Source of the DNA: Patescibacteria group bacterium
GTDB lineage: Bacteria; Patescibacteria; Paceibacteria; Moranbacterales; UBA1568
Length of the DNA: 9,184 nt
Direction of reading: 5' to 3'
Assembly (NCBI GenBank): GCA_030916685.1
Contig: JAUPWD010000008.1
Coordinates: 1-9,184, forward strand
Shown here: piece by piece, positions 1-8,000 of the stretch
Numbering within the stretch: the stretch's first letter is position 1
Layout of the letters: each line of letters begins with the position of its first letter
Translations under genes and position numbers: made by a program
Notes under the pieces: generated by a model
The model's database searches: none
Told to the model about the DNA's origin: nothing
Seen by the model: only the letters and a program-made list of their open reading frames with translations

Positions 1-100
1 GATATTACTTCTCACTTCTTCAGGGTTTTCGCTCGAAATTGAAATATTTTATTAAGGCATGAGATTTCAGACAGTTACTAAAGAATTCAATACGAGTGCT

Positions 101-129
101 TTGACTTTTCGGCTTGAAAATGGTACTTT
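101..129 (+). promoter_or_regulatory. Candidate promoter for the glycosyltransferase gene
   Basis: TTGACT at 101-106 matches the -35 consensus at five of six bases. A 17-base spacer follows, then TACTTT at 124-129 preceded by TGG, an extended -10 arrangement. Transcription would begin near 135-137, just before the ATG at 143, giving an almost leaderless message. The -10 hexamer itself is a weak match, so this is tentative. If the gene really starts at 59, this site would lie inside the coding region. Confidence 0.35.
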
Positions 130-142
130 TTTGATATTACTT

Positions 143-1840
143 ATGGATCCGAACTTTCACTTTCCGAACCCGAAGACCACTGTTCCGAGGGAGCGATTTG
201 TACAACGGGCGCTTGAGATGGTACCGGGAACGCTCTCCTGGGCGACGCTTTTTGGCATGCTGCTCTTGTCGTTTTTCCAGCCGGTGGTAGCGGCGGTCTT
301 CGTCATTACCTTCGATATCTATTGGATTTATCGGACGATTTTCGTTTCATACTATTCGCTCAAGGGGCACTTCACTCTGCGTGAGGGGAAGAAAATCAAT
401 TGGTGGGAGCGATGTCAGAATATCGAGAAGCCGGCTGTATATGCTGATATGATTCGCGATCGCATCCGTCAGTATCGTGAGGCAATTCAGGAGACGTCGA
501 TTTTCAAATTGAGAGACCAGCTTGTTTTGCGGAAATGGATTTTTCAGACGAAATCGCATCTCGAGGAAGTGGAGGCGCTTATTCCGATTCAGAATGAAAT
601 TCTTGACTGGCGACAAATCGTGCATGTCGTCCTTCTCCCGACGGCCGGGGAGTCGGCAGAGATTATCGAACCGGCGATTCAGTCGCTTCTCGATGTGAAC
701 TTTCCGAAGGAGCAGATGATCGTCGTTCTCGCGACGGAAGAGCGTGAGAATCCGGAGACGAGACTTCCGAAAGTGGAATATTTGAAAAAGAAATTCGATG
801 GGAAGTTCAAGGACTTCATCGTGACGACGCATATCGTCGAAGCGGGGGAGATGAAATGTAAGGCATCGAACGCAGCCTTCGCGGCACGTTACCTCATGGG
901 ATATTTCGATGAGCGACATATCGATTATAAGCGTGTGCTCTTCTCAAATTTCGACTGCGATACGGTGGCGCATCCCGAATATTTCGCTGCGCTCACGTAT
1001 GCGTTCATCGCGGATCCCAAGCGTCTGCAGCGCGCGTATCAGCCGATACCGGTGTATCACAATAACCTGTGGGACACGAATGCGTTCGTGCGCTTGGCGG
1101 TGACGGGGTCGTCATTCTGGCATCTGTATCAGAGTACGCGACGTGAGATGGTGACGTTTTCCTCACATTCGGAATCGTTTGATACGCTCGTCAAAGTAGG
1201 ATTTTGGCCGCTCAATATGATCAGTGAGGATTCGGTCATCTACTGGAAGTGCCTCTCGTATTTCAATGGAGATTATGAAGTGAAGCCGATACACCTCCCG
1301 GTCTCGCTCGATGCGGTGCTCGCCGATACCTATGGGAAGACGATTCAGAATCAGTATAAACAACTCAGGCGTTGGGCATATGGTATCGAGAATTGGCCAG
1401 TGACGATGCGTGCGATTTGGCCGAATCCACTCGTGCCGTTTAAAACGAAACTTCGCGTGTCTTTCGAAATGCTCGAGGGGCATCACTCCTGGGCGACAAC
1501 GTCATTCATCCTTGCATTCCTTGGGTGGCTCCCTCTCGTTCTCGGAGGCGAAGCATTCCGTGAGGGACTCCTCGCACATAATCTCCCGCTCGTGACGCAG
1601 ACGCTCATGACGCTCGCGATGATGGGTATGATGGTGTCGGTACCGCTTTCGATGGTATCGCTTCCGCCGAAGCCGTCGCGGTATCATTGGACTCGCTATT
1701 CGCTCATGCTCCTCCAATGGATTCTCGCTCCGCTCGTGGCATTTCTCTCAGCGCTTCCGGCACTTGATTCGCAGACGCGCATCCTCTTCGGACATTATTT
1801 CGGTGAGTTCTGGGTAACGGAGAAAGTACGGAGAAAATAA
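143..1840 (+). CDS. Membrane-bound family 2 glycosyltransferase, processive (cellulose-synthase-like) type
   Basis: Likely transfers sugars from an activated nucleotide sugar at the inner face of the membrane to build or extend an envelope polysaccharide; substrate unknown. Residues are numbered from the upstream ATG at 59. Two hydrophobic segments lie at about 60-98. The catalytic domain starts near 186 (VHVVLLPTAGE), carries a DxD-type motif at D299-C300-D301, an acidic SED motif at 389-391, and QLRRW at 435-439, which matches the QxxRW signature of processive family 2 enzymes. Three more hydrophobic segments lie at about 479-496, 510-534 and 546-566, and the protein ends in a basic tail. 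All key residues are present, so it looks intact. I chose ATG 143 (residue 29) because the preceding 28 residues look unlike a protein N-terminus and a promoter-like pair sits inside them. ATG 59 is the alternative: a stop at 53-55 precedes it, and its AAGG lies only one base away. Neither start has a good ribosome binding site. Confidence 0.9.
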   Translation: MDPNFHFPNPKTTVPRERFVQRALEMVPGTLSWATLFGMLLLSFFQPVVAAVFVITFDIYWIYRTIFVSYYSLKGHFTLREGKKINWWERCQNIEKPAVYADMIRDRIRQYREAIQETSIFKLRDQLVLRKWIFQTKSHLEEVEALIPIQNEILDWRQIVHVVLLPTAGESAEIIEPAIQSLLDVNFPKEQMIVVLATEERENPETRLPKVEYLKKKFDGKFKDFIVTTHIVEAGEMKCKASNAAFAARYLMGYFDERHIDYKRVLFSNFDCDTVAHPEYFAALTYAFIADPKRLQRAYQPIPVYHNNLWDTNAFVRLAVTGSSFWHLYQSTRREMVTFSSHSESFDTLVKVGFWPLNMISEDSVIYWKCLSYFNGDYEVKPIHLPVSLDAVLADTYGKTIQNQYKQLRRWAYGIENWPVTMRAIWPNPLVPFKTKLRVSFEMLEGHHSWATTSFILAFLGWLPLVLGGEAFREGLLAHNLPLVTQTLMTLAMMGMMVSVPLSMVSLPPKPSRYHWTRYSLMLLQWILAPLVAFLSALPALDSQTRILFGHYFGEFWVTEKVRRK

Positions 1841-1848
1841 TAATCAAG

Positions 1849-1896
1849 AAAAAGCGAACAAGAAGCAGAATATTCTCAACGGTCGTTCCGCTTTTT
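1849..1896 (+). terminator. Candidate intrinsic terminator after the glycosyltransferase gene
   Basis: AAAAAGCG at 1849-1856 pairs perfectly with CGCTTTTT at 1889-1896. The stem extends by AAC (1857-1859) with GTT (1885-1887) past a single bulged C at 1888. The loop is about 25 bases and contains a small GAATATTC palindrome. The T-run is the 3' arm of the stem itself, as is common in A/T-flanked terminators. The long loop makes it weaker than the other two terminators here. Confidence 0.45.
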
Positions 1897-1898
1897 GA

Positions 1899-1914
1899 TC
1901 CGCCAGCTGGCGGA
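1899..1914. repeat. Perfect 16-bp GC-rich palindrome
   Basis: TCCGCCAGCTGGCGGA reads the same on both strands, with no mismatch. It sits directly after the T-run of the candidate terminator and 28 bases before the ABC transporter start. It is far more GC-rich than the sequence around it. It could be a dispersed REP-like element, a protein binding site, or part of a transcript hairpin. Only one copy is in this window, so its dispersal is not shown. From memory, similar palindromes recur between genes in Patescibacteria; I could not check this. Confidence 0.6.
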
Positions 1915-1942
1915 GTCCGCTGATGAATATCTTTAGAGACTT

Positions 1943-3706
1943 ATGAAAAAAATTTTACAGGCGAAGAAAAACGTGGGATTTATTTTCCAGCATATCCTCG
2001 ATCACCATCGGGGAATATTTTTTGTGACGCTCCTTTGTTTTCTCCTCGAATCTTTCCTCGTCTACTCTCAGCCGTATCTGTTCTCGCGGCTCTTCCAGGG
2101 ATCGCTTTTGGAAACATTTTCCTGGCGAGGACTCTGGAATGACAGTCGGCTTCTTCTCCTCGTGATGATGGCCGGTGTCATCGTTCAGGCGTTCGCAGTA
2201 CGGCTTGATATTGATTTCCTGACACGCCTGGGGAAGACCCTGATGCAGCAGGTGTATCGCAAACTCCTCTACTTCGATATCACCCTGCATGAGAATGAAT
2301 CATCAGGGAAATATCTCGGCAAGACGCGCCGTTCGGTCGACAAGATGATCAGTGGTATCGATATGATGCTCTATCAATTCTTCCCTGCTTTTTTTGAGGT
2401 ACTGTTCGTTCATGTGGTTTTTTTCTATTATTCGTTCCAGGGTGGACTCTTACTCACGCTCACATTCTTTTTTCTCATTTCATTCGCGTTTTTCGTGAGC
2501 TATTTTCTCAATCAGATTTTCAAGGCAGCCTTCGATCAGGAGAATAAGATATCCGCGTTTTTCGTGGAGAGTCTCAGTCTCATCAGAACCATCCGATTTT
2601 TTTCGAAGGAGGATCATTTCAGCGAACGGAGCGAAGTTGAATTCGGGAAAATGGTGACCATTTGGCAGGAGAAACTTTCTCGACTCACACTCCTTTTGGG
2701 GATGAAAAATGTCTTTCTCTGGCTTCAGGGATTCCTCTTCGCTTTCTTCATCATCTGGCAGTATCGCCTCGGTGTGCTCGATACGGGATCAGGGCTCTTC
2801 CTCATCATTCTTGTCCCTCTCTATATACGGTCGCTCGGGAGTGTGGCTCGGCTCATTGATCGAATGGCGGATTTCTATGCGGGCGTGGAGCAGTATTGCA
2901 GTGTGATGGCACAGGAAGAAATCGTCGTGAATCAGGAGTCCGTCTTGGCGGTTCCGGAACATGTCTCCGGGAAGATAGCATTCGACCACGTGACATTCCG
3001 ATATGAGGGAACGGACGAGGATCAATTCGAAGATTTTTCGATAGAATTCGTTCCCGGGAAAACGACAGCCATCGTCGGCTCAAGTGGTTCCGGGAAATCG
3101 ACGCTCGTGAAACTTCTTTTCCGTCTCTATGATGTGTCATCCGGAGCCATCCTGCTCGACGGTACTGACATCAGGAAGTTTGATCAGCGCGAATATCGCA
3201 GACTCCTCGCTATCGTTCCGCAGGATGTGGAACTCTTCAATGCGAGCATCCGGGAGAATATTATTCTCGGCGATGACTTTTCTGATGAGGAGGTGTGGGC
3301 GGCGCTCAAGCTCGCCGTACTCGAAGATCGCGTGAAACAGATGGCGAATGGTCTCGATACGGAAGTAGGGGAACGTGGTGTGAAGCTTTCCGGAGGAGAG
3401 AAGCAGCGCCTCGGTATCGCGCGGGCGCTCATTCGGAATCCGAAAATCCTCGTCCTTGATGAAGCGACCTCGAGTCTCGACACGCTTTCGGAGCGTCTCG
3501 TGAAAGAGGCGATTTACAACGTGGAGCATCTCGATATCACGGTGATCGTCATCGCGCATCGTCTCTCGACGATTCAGGATGCGGATGAAATACTTGTTTT
3601 CGAGCGGGGGCAGATCGTGGAGCGTGGGACGCATACGGAGCTCATTGCGAAACAGGGTGCATACGCCTCTCTCCAGGGCGAGCAGATCGTGAATACAGGG
3701 GTTTAA
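1943..3706 (+). CDS. ABC exporter half-transporter (membrane domain fused to ATPase domain)
   Basis: A 587-residue protein of standard length for a type IV (MsbA-like) half-transporter that would work as a dimer, using ATP to move a substrate outward. Six hydrophobic segments lie at about 22-42, 67-90, 145-165, 167-188, 249-275 and 281-298. The ATPase domain follows: A-loop Tyr354, Walker A GSSGSGKST at 379-387 (Lys385), Q-loop Gln427, signature LSGGEKQ at 482-488, Walker B ILVLDE at 502-507 with catalytic Glu507, D-loop SSLD at 510-513 and switch His539. Every catalytic element is present, so it should be active. There is no N-terminal peptidase domain, so a bacteriocin-processing role is not indicated. 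The substrate cannot be read from the sequence; lipid, glycan or peptide are all possible. The start is firm, since TAG at 1934-1936 blocks anything earlier. Its ribosome binding site (AGAG at 1935-1938) is weak, and I see no convincing promoter of its own. Confidence 0.95.
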   Translation: MKKILQAKKNVGFIFQHILDHHRGIFFVTLLCFLLESFLVYSQPYLFSRLFQGSLLETFSWRGLWNDSRLLLLVMMAGVIVQAFAVRLDIDFLTRLGKTLMQQVYRKLLYFDITLHENESSGKYLGKTRRSVDKMISGIDMMLYQFFPAFFEVLFVHVVFFYYSFQGGLLLTLTFFFLISFAFFVSYFLNQIFKAAFDQENKISAFFVESLSLIRTIRFFSKEDHFSERSEVEFGKMVTIWQEKLSRLTLLLGMKNVFLWLQGFLFAFFIIWQYRLGVLDTGSGLFLIILVPLYIRSLGSVARLIDRMADFYAGVEQYCSVMAQEEIVVNQESVLAVPEHVSGKIAFDHVTFRYEGTDEDQFEDFSIEFVPGKTTAIVGSSGSGKSTLVKLLFRLYDVSSGAILLDGTDIRKFDQREYRRLLAIVPQDVELFNASIRENIILGDDFSDEEVWAALKLAVLEDRVKQMANGLDTEVGERGVKLSGGEKQRLGIARALIRNPKILVLDEATSSLDTLSERLVKEAIYNVEHLDITVIVIAHRLSTIQDADEILVFERGQIVERGTHTELIAKQGAYASLQGEQIVNTGV

Positions 3707-3718
3707 CCTCTGATTTTT
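3696..3718 (+). terminator. Intrinsic terminator overlapping the ABC transporter stop codon
   Basis: CAGGGG (3696-3701) pairs with CCTCTG (3707-3712) through six pairs, one of them G-U. The loop is TTTAA, which holds the TAA stop codon (3704-3706). ATTTTT follows at 3713-3718. The hairpin is short but ends directly in the T-run. Because the 5' arm is coding sequence, ribosomes reaching the stop would cover the hairpin, so termination may be partial. Confidence 0.5.
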
Positions 3719-3724
3719 CCGTTG

Positions 3725-3733
3725 TGATATACT
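3725..3733 (+). promoter_or_regulatory. Extended -10 promoter for the SPFH gene
   Basis: TGATATACT fits the extended -10 form TGN-TATACT, with five of six hexamer bases matching TATAAT. No good -35 element lies at the usual distance, which overlaps the terminator hairpin; extended -10 promoters can work without one. Transcription would start near 3740, leaving about 22 bases before the ATG at 3762. The same motif at the same distance from the start codon occurs before the large surface protein gene. Confidence 0.55.
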
Positions 3734-3748
3734 GGATTTGTATTTTTT

Positions 3749-3756
3749 AAGGGGAG
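3749..3756 (+). promoter_or_regulatory. Strong ribosome binding site that fixes the SPFH start
   Basis: AAGGGGAG lies five bases before the ATG at 3762, a good Shine-Dalgarno position. It argues against the in-frame TTG at 3738 and GTG at 3756, which would lie upstream of or inside the site. It is the only clear Shine-Dalgarno sequence among the four genes in this window. Confidence 0.75.
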
Positions 3757-3761
3757 TGACT

Positions 3762-4841
3762 ATGAGTCAAATGCAAGGAGATCCGAAAAAGGCAGTGTTG
3801 TTGATCGGCGGAGTCATATTCGTCATCATATTGTTTTTCTCGGCTCCGTGGCTCTTTTTCCTTCTCCTTTTCGTGGGGCCGCCACTTTGGAAAGAATATC
3901 AGAAGCGGTATGGCGCAGGCGGTGCAAATGTTCTCTCGAGTATCCAGGATTATTTCAATAATAAGAAGAGTATGAATGTGCAAGACGCGGAAGTAGTGGG
4001 ACAGAAAATGAGTGGAAGCATCGGAAAGATGTTTCGGAATATCGCGCTCGGGATAATCGTTCTCTGGATACTCTTTTCTTCTATCGTGATCGTGGATGCC
4101 GGACGGACGGGAGTATATTCTCTGTTCGGAAAAGTGGGTGATGCAGAGTTGTCATCGGGTATCCATCTCATTAATCCGCTCGCCAAGGTGGAGATGATGA
4201 GCGTGCGGACGGAGCAGTACACGATGAGTAAGGTGCCGATGGAAGGACAGAAAGCGAGTGATGACTCCATCGCGTCATTGACGAAAGAGGGACTCAGCGT
4301 CGAGCTCGATATCACGATGCTCTATCGGGTAAATGAATCACAGGCATCAGATCTCTATCGCGAGGTGGGCATGAACTTTGAGGAGAAGATTATCCGTCCG
4401 GAAATCAGGAGCGTGATCCGAGAGGTCATCGCCCAGTATGAGGCGAAAGATATCTATTCGGACAAAAGGCAGGAGGCAGCACAGATGATTTTCAATCTCA
4501 TGGCCGAGAAGCTTGCAGCTCGTGGGGTCGTGCTCGAGGATGTGCTTCTCCGAAATGTGGAGCTCCCGAAGAATCTCGCGACCGCCATTCAGGAAAAGCT
4601 TGCGTCCGAGCAGGAATCCCAGCGGTATGATTTCGTTCTGCAGAAGGAAGCCAAGGAAGCGGAGCGAAAGACGATTGAGGCGAAGGGTCAGCGCGATGCC
4701 CAACAGATTATCAACGAGAGTCTCTCGGATCGGTATCTCAATTATCTCTATATCAAGGAGCTGAAGGATCGACAGGGGACGATCTATGTTCCGACGAGCC
4801 CGACGACGGGCATTCCTCTTTTCAAGGGAATCGGACAGTAG
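3762..4841 (+). CDS. SPFH/prohibitin-like membrane protein with extra N-terminal membrane region
   Basis: A 359-residue member of the stomatin/prohibitin/flotillin/HflC-K superfamily. These proteins form large ring or cage assemblies on the membrane that organise lipids or control membrane proteases. A continuous hydrophobic stretch at about 11-43 is long enough for two membrane passes. A polar linker follows at 44-92, then a membrane segment at about 93-112. The SPFH domain begins straight after it (VDAGRTGVYSLFGKV, 111-125) and includes the prohibitin-like GIHLINPL at 133-140. A long charged helical stretch at about 235-320, rich in Glu, Lys, Ala and Gln, is the expected coiled coil. Prohibitins usually have one N-terminal anchor, so the first 90 residues are an unusual addition. 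The gene has its own promoter and is closed by a strong terminator, so it is probably monocistronic. No protease partner gene lies beside it. Family membership is secure; the precise role is not. Confidence 0.9.
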   Translation: MSQMQGDPKKAVLLIGGVIFVIILFFSAPWLFFLLLFVGPPLWKEYQKRYGAGGANVLSSIQDYFNNKKSMNVQDAEVVGQKMSGSIGKMFRNIALGIIVLWILFSSIVIVDAGRTGVYSLFGKVGDAELSSGIHLINPLAKVEMMSVRTEQYTMSKVPMEGQKASDDSIASLTKEGLSVELDITMLYRVNESQASDLYREVGMNFEEKIIRPEIRSVIREVIAQYEAKDIYSDKRQEAAQMIFNLMAEKLAARGVVLEDVLLRNVELPKNLATAIQEKLASEQESQRYDFVLQKEAKEAERKTIEAKGQRDAQQIINESLSDRYLNYLYIKELKDRQGTIYVPTSPTTGIPLFKGIGQ

Positions 4842-4875
4842 CGACTAAGAGCTTGAGCTGTCCATGATGATGCGG

Positions 4876-4915
4876 AAAAAAGATGAGATCTTCGGATCGA
4901 ATCTTTTTTCTTTTC
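4876..4915 (+). terminator. Strong intrinsic terminator with UUCG tetraloop
   Basis: AAAAAAGAT (4876-4884) pairs with ATCTTTTTT (4901-4909). GATC (4887-4890) pairs with GATC (4895-4898), closing a C(UUCG)G tetraloop at 4891-4894. Between the two stems the GA at 4885-4886 faces the GA at 4899-4900, a tandem G-A mismatch that usually stacks well in RNA. A T-rich tail runs on to about 4915. The A-run upstream means it could also stop transcription from the other strand. It closes the SPFH gene. Confidence 0.85.
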
Positions 4916-4926
4916 ATCGATAGAAA

Positions 4927-4935
4927 TGGTATACT
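4927..4935 (+). promoter_or_regulatory. Extended -10 promoter for the large surface protein gene
   Basis: TGGTATACT is again the TGN-TATACT form. No clear -35 is present: the usual position falls in the T-rich tail of the terminator, with TTTCTT at 4907-4912. Predicted transcription starts near 4942, about 22 bases before the ATG at 4964. The message leader has no Shine-Dalgarno sequence. Confidence 0.55.
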
Positions 4936-4963
4936 AGGTGGGTAAGATTTTTCAAAATAAAGA

Positions 4964-5065
4964 ATGTTTTTTGTGTTATTTCAGCATATATTTCCTCGAT
5001 ACTTTTTTTTGAGAATAACCTTCATTCTTCTTGGTCTTTTCTTCCTCCCTTTTGTCACTCACGCC
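4964..5065 (+). other. Signal peptide region of the surface protein
   Basis: Residues 1-34 have basic residues (Arg12, Arg17), then a strongly hydrophobic core at about 18-31, and end in T-H-A before Ser35. This fits signal peptidase I cleavage after Ala34. No lipobox cysteine is present. The part before the core is longer and more aromatic than usual; a GTG at 4973 (codon 4) is a less likely alternative start. Confidence 0.8.
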
Positions 5066-8000
5066 TCCATCACCCCATCCATTTCTCCGTCCCGTACCAC
5101 CGGAGTTGCTCCACTTGCTGTTTTTTTCGACGCCTCTGCCACCACGGGCACGGTGACGACCCGTCCATTTCATGAGATAGAGTATGATTGGAACTTCGGA
5201 GACAATGATGAGTCCGTCTGGAATTATGGTTCTCATGCGGGAGACAGGACGGCGACTGAAAAAAAGAACAACGCCAAAGGTCCCGTCGCGGCACATGTTT
5301 TTGAGTTTGCTGGTACATATACGGTCACTCTCTCTCTCTTCGACGGTACGGACACGACCACTGCCACGCAGGTGATAACCGTAACGGATCCGTTGACTGT
5401 TTTCTCTGGGACGAATACGATTTGTATCGCTGCGACGGTCGTTCCTGTGGCCAATAGTGACGGGTGTCCGAGTGGAGCTGCTGTCGCGCAGCAGTCGGAT
5501 TGGGCGACTATTGTCAGTACATACGTGGCGACGGGAAAGCGAATTCTTCTTAGGCATGACAATACCTTCACTACCGCTACGGCGCCATCAATCACGGTCA
5601 CGGGTCCGGGAACGATTGGGATGTACGGATCCGGTGCCAAGCCGATTCTTCAGGCAACGACAGATATTGATGGGACACTCATACAATTATCAAGCGCAAG
5701 TACTCCGGGGATCGGCGATTGGCGGTTTATGGATTTGGAATTCGACGCCAACGGACATCCGTCATGGAGAGCAATTTCTCCGTTTGGAGGAATCAATCAG
5801 GTGACTTATCTGCGTCTCTATTCCCATGTCACGAGTTATTCATTTTTATGGAGCGCATCTATTCTCGATTATTGGAATAATAATGGAAGTCCGGGGCATA
5901 CAATTTATGATCAGATTGCGATGGTGGATTGTAAGACTTTCGGTAGTTATACCTCATATATCTATGCGAAGCGCCTGATGATTATGGGAAATGATTTCAA
6001 TAATAATCTTGAGGGGGAGCACACGATCCGCGCCCAGTATGTTAATGGTGCCGTCATCAGCAATAATACCCTTCAGGGGCAGGCGCCGACCAAGAGTGCA
6101 TTGACAATCCGGGCAAGCCATTATGGAGCGGCCAATAGCGTCGCGACCACTTCGAATAATGGCGTTTCTGAAAATATCGTCGTGTCCGGCAATAAGCTTC
6201 TTGGCAATGCGGGGGATAATTGGACGGTCTTTTATGGACCGCAAGGTGCGATCTATGATGAGCGTATAAACGATATCATTACAGAGCGCAATTGGTTTGT
6301 CGCTGGTTCGGGCACCTCACAGCTTGGGGTTCTTCAGGCCGCCAATCATACGATTCGTAACAATATATTCGACAATACGGCGGGGGGCGATCCGATAACG
6401 ATAGCATCGAATCCGGCATATGTTCCCGCGACATGGTCGCATGATGTTTCGGTGTACAACAATACGATGTATTCAGCACGATCGACCGCTTCATTTGATG
6501 CCGTCAGTATTCATGGGGGATCGAGCTCTGTCATATTGAAAAACAACATAGCCTATGCCCCGGGAATATCGTACGATGCTTTCTATCGATGTGATGGCTC
6601 GAGGAGCTGTGCCGGCATGACCGGATTCGTCGCTTCGGACAACTCGACCGATACGGATTCAACGGATCAGATCAAATCAACCGCGCCTTCTTTTCTGAAT
6701 TCTACCGGCCTTCTCTCTACTCCTTCCGATTTTTTCCTCCGACCCGGTTCGTATGCTCGGGATTCCGGCGCTTCTGTTCCTGTGTGGTCTGACTTTTTCG
6801 GAGTTCGGCGTCCTCATAATGCGTCTTATGATATGGGGGCATACGAATATACACCACTTACTCTCTCGCTTGTTCCTTCGCGCACCACCGGAGTCGCCCC
6901 GCTTTCGGTGTTCTTCGATGCTTCGGGAACGACTGATACCGGTGTTACCGCGCATCCTTTTCATGAAATCGAGTACACCTGGAATTTCGGAGACGATGAT
7001 TCAGCTACGTGGGCGTATGGCTCTCATGTCGGCGATGGTTCTGATTTGGCAAAAAAGAATAGGGCCAAGGGTCCGGTCTCGGCGCATGTCTTCGAACCCG
7101 CCTCATTCCCCGATGATTGCAATGGTACTCCTTGCAAAACCTTCACCGTCACTCTTTCCGTCTTTGATGGGGTGACGACCACGAGTACGACGCAGGAAAT
7201 TATTGTGACAAATCCTACGGCTGTTTTTTCGGGAACCAATACGATTTGTTTTTCGACGGTGGGAGACTTTACTGATTGTCCAAGTGACGCGCAGACCGTC
7301 ACTACGAATTCCTTTGAAACGGCCGTTAATACGTATCTTGCAACAAGCAAGAGGCTTCTTTTCCATAGGGGAGAGACATTTACCTCCATTACAAGTGCAT
7401 ATCTCGATAAGAATGGACCGTGGACGGTCGGGGCATATGGATCGGGCGCCAAGCCTATCATGCATACGGATATAACGACCTCTCTCAATATGGTGTCGCT
7501 GGGTAGTAGGACAGGAGGTCTCTTTATTAGTGATGGTCGGTTTATGGATATAGTCCTTGATGCGGGGGATGGCGCAGGAGGTATTACAGGGACGAGCACG
7601 ATAGCTATGAATGGAGGAAGTGGAACTTTTGATCAGATGGTTTTCTTGCGTACGGATGTTTCCAATATGCATGGAGGATTCTTCTTGTCCTCATCACATC
7701 TTTCCGTGACAGCCCCGGATCGCAAGTGGGATCAATTTACAATTCAGGATTCAACTGTATATAACTTGGTTAACTCAGGAGGAAATGGCATGTATCTTGA
7801 GTCGAAGCGCATGGCCCTCCTGGGGAATTCCGTCGATAATAACGGTGGTGCGGAACACAATTTCCGTTCCATGTATTGGAATGGGTTAGTGGTGTCGAAT
7901 AACACATTTACAAACCCAAATACGACGAAGGCGAATATTTCTTTGCGTGCGCCAAATTACAATAGTGGTACTGCGGTTACTCCATTTCATGTTTGGTCGA

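Noticed and set aside
347..919. 190-codon minus-strand frame inside the glycosyltransferase gene
   Set aside because: It is fully antisense to the catalytic domain. Its Arg/His/Leu-rich product shows no recognisable domain, and I saw no promoter or ribosome binding site for it.
1924..1938. Possible promoter (TATCTT at 1928-1933) just before the ABC gene
   Set aside because: The hexamer matches only four of six bases, no -35 is present, and transcription would start almost at the ATG. Read-through from the glycosyltransferase gene is as likely.
1943..3706. ABC transporter as the export system for the large surface protein
   Set aside because: The surface protein has an ordinary N-terminal signal peptide, and no membrane-fusion or outer-membrane partner is encoded nearby. 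Closeness alone does not link them.
4976..5640. Long open frames on the minus strand (4976-5557 and 5233-5640) across the surface protein gene
   Set aside because: They lie opposite a well-supported secreted protein. Their products resemble those of the minus-strand frames at 7024-7672 (for example APDPY and VPEKT in both) only because the sense strand is duplicated. They are mirror images of that repeat, not genes.
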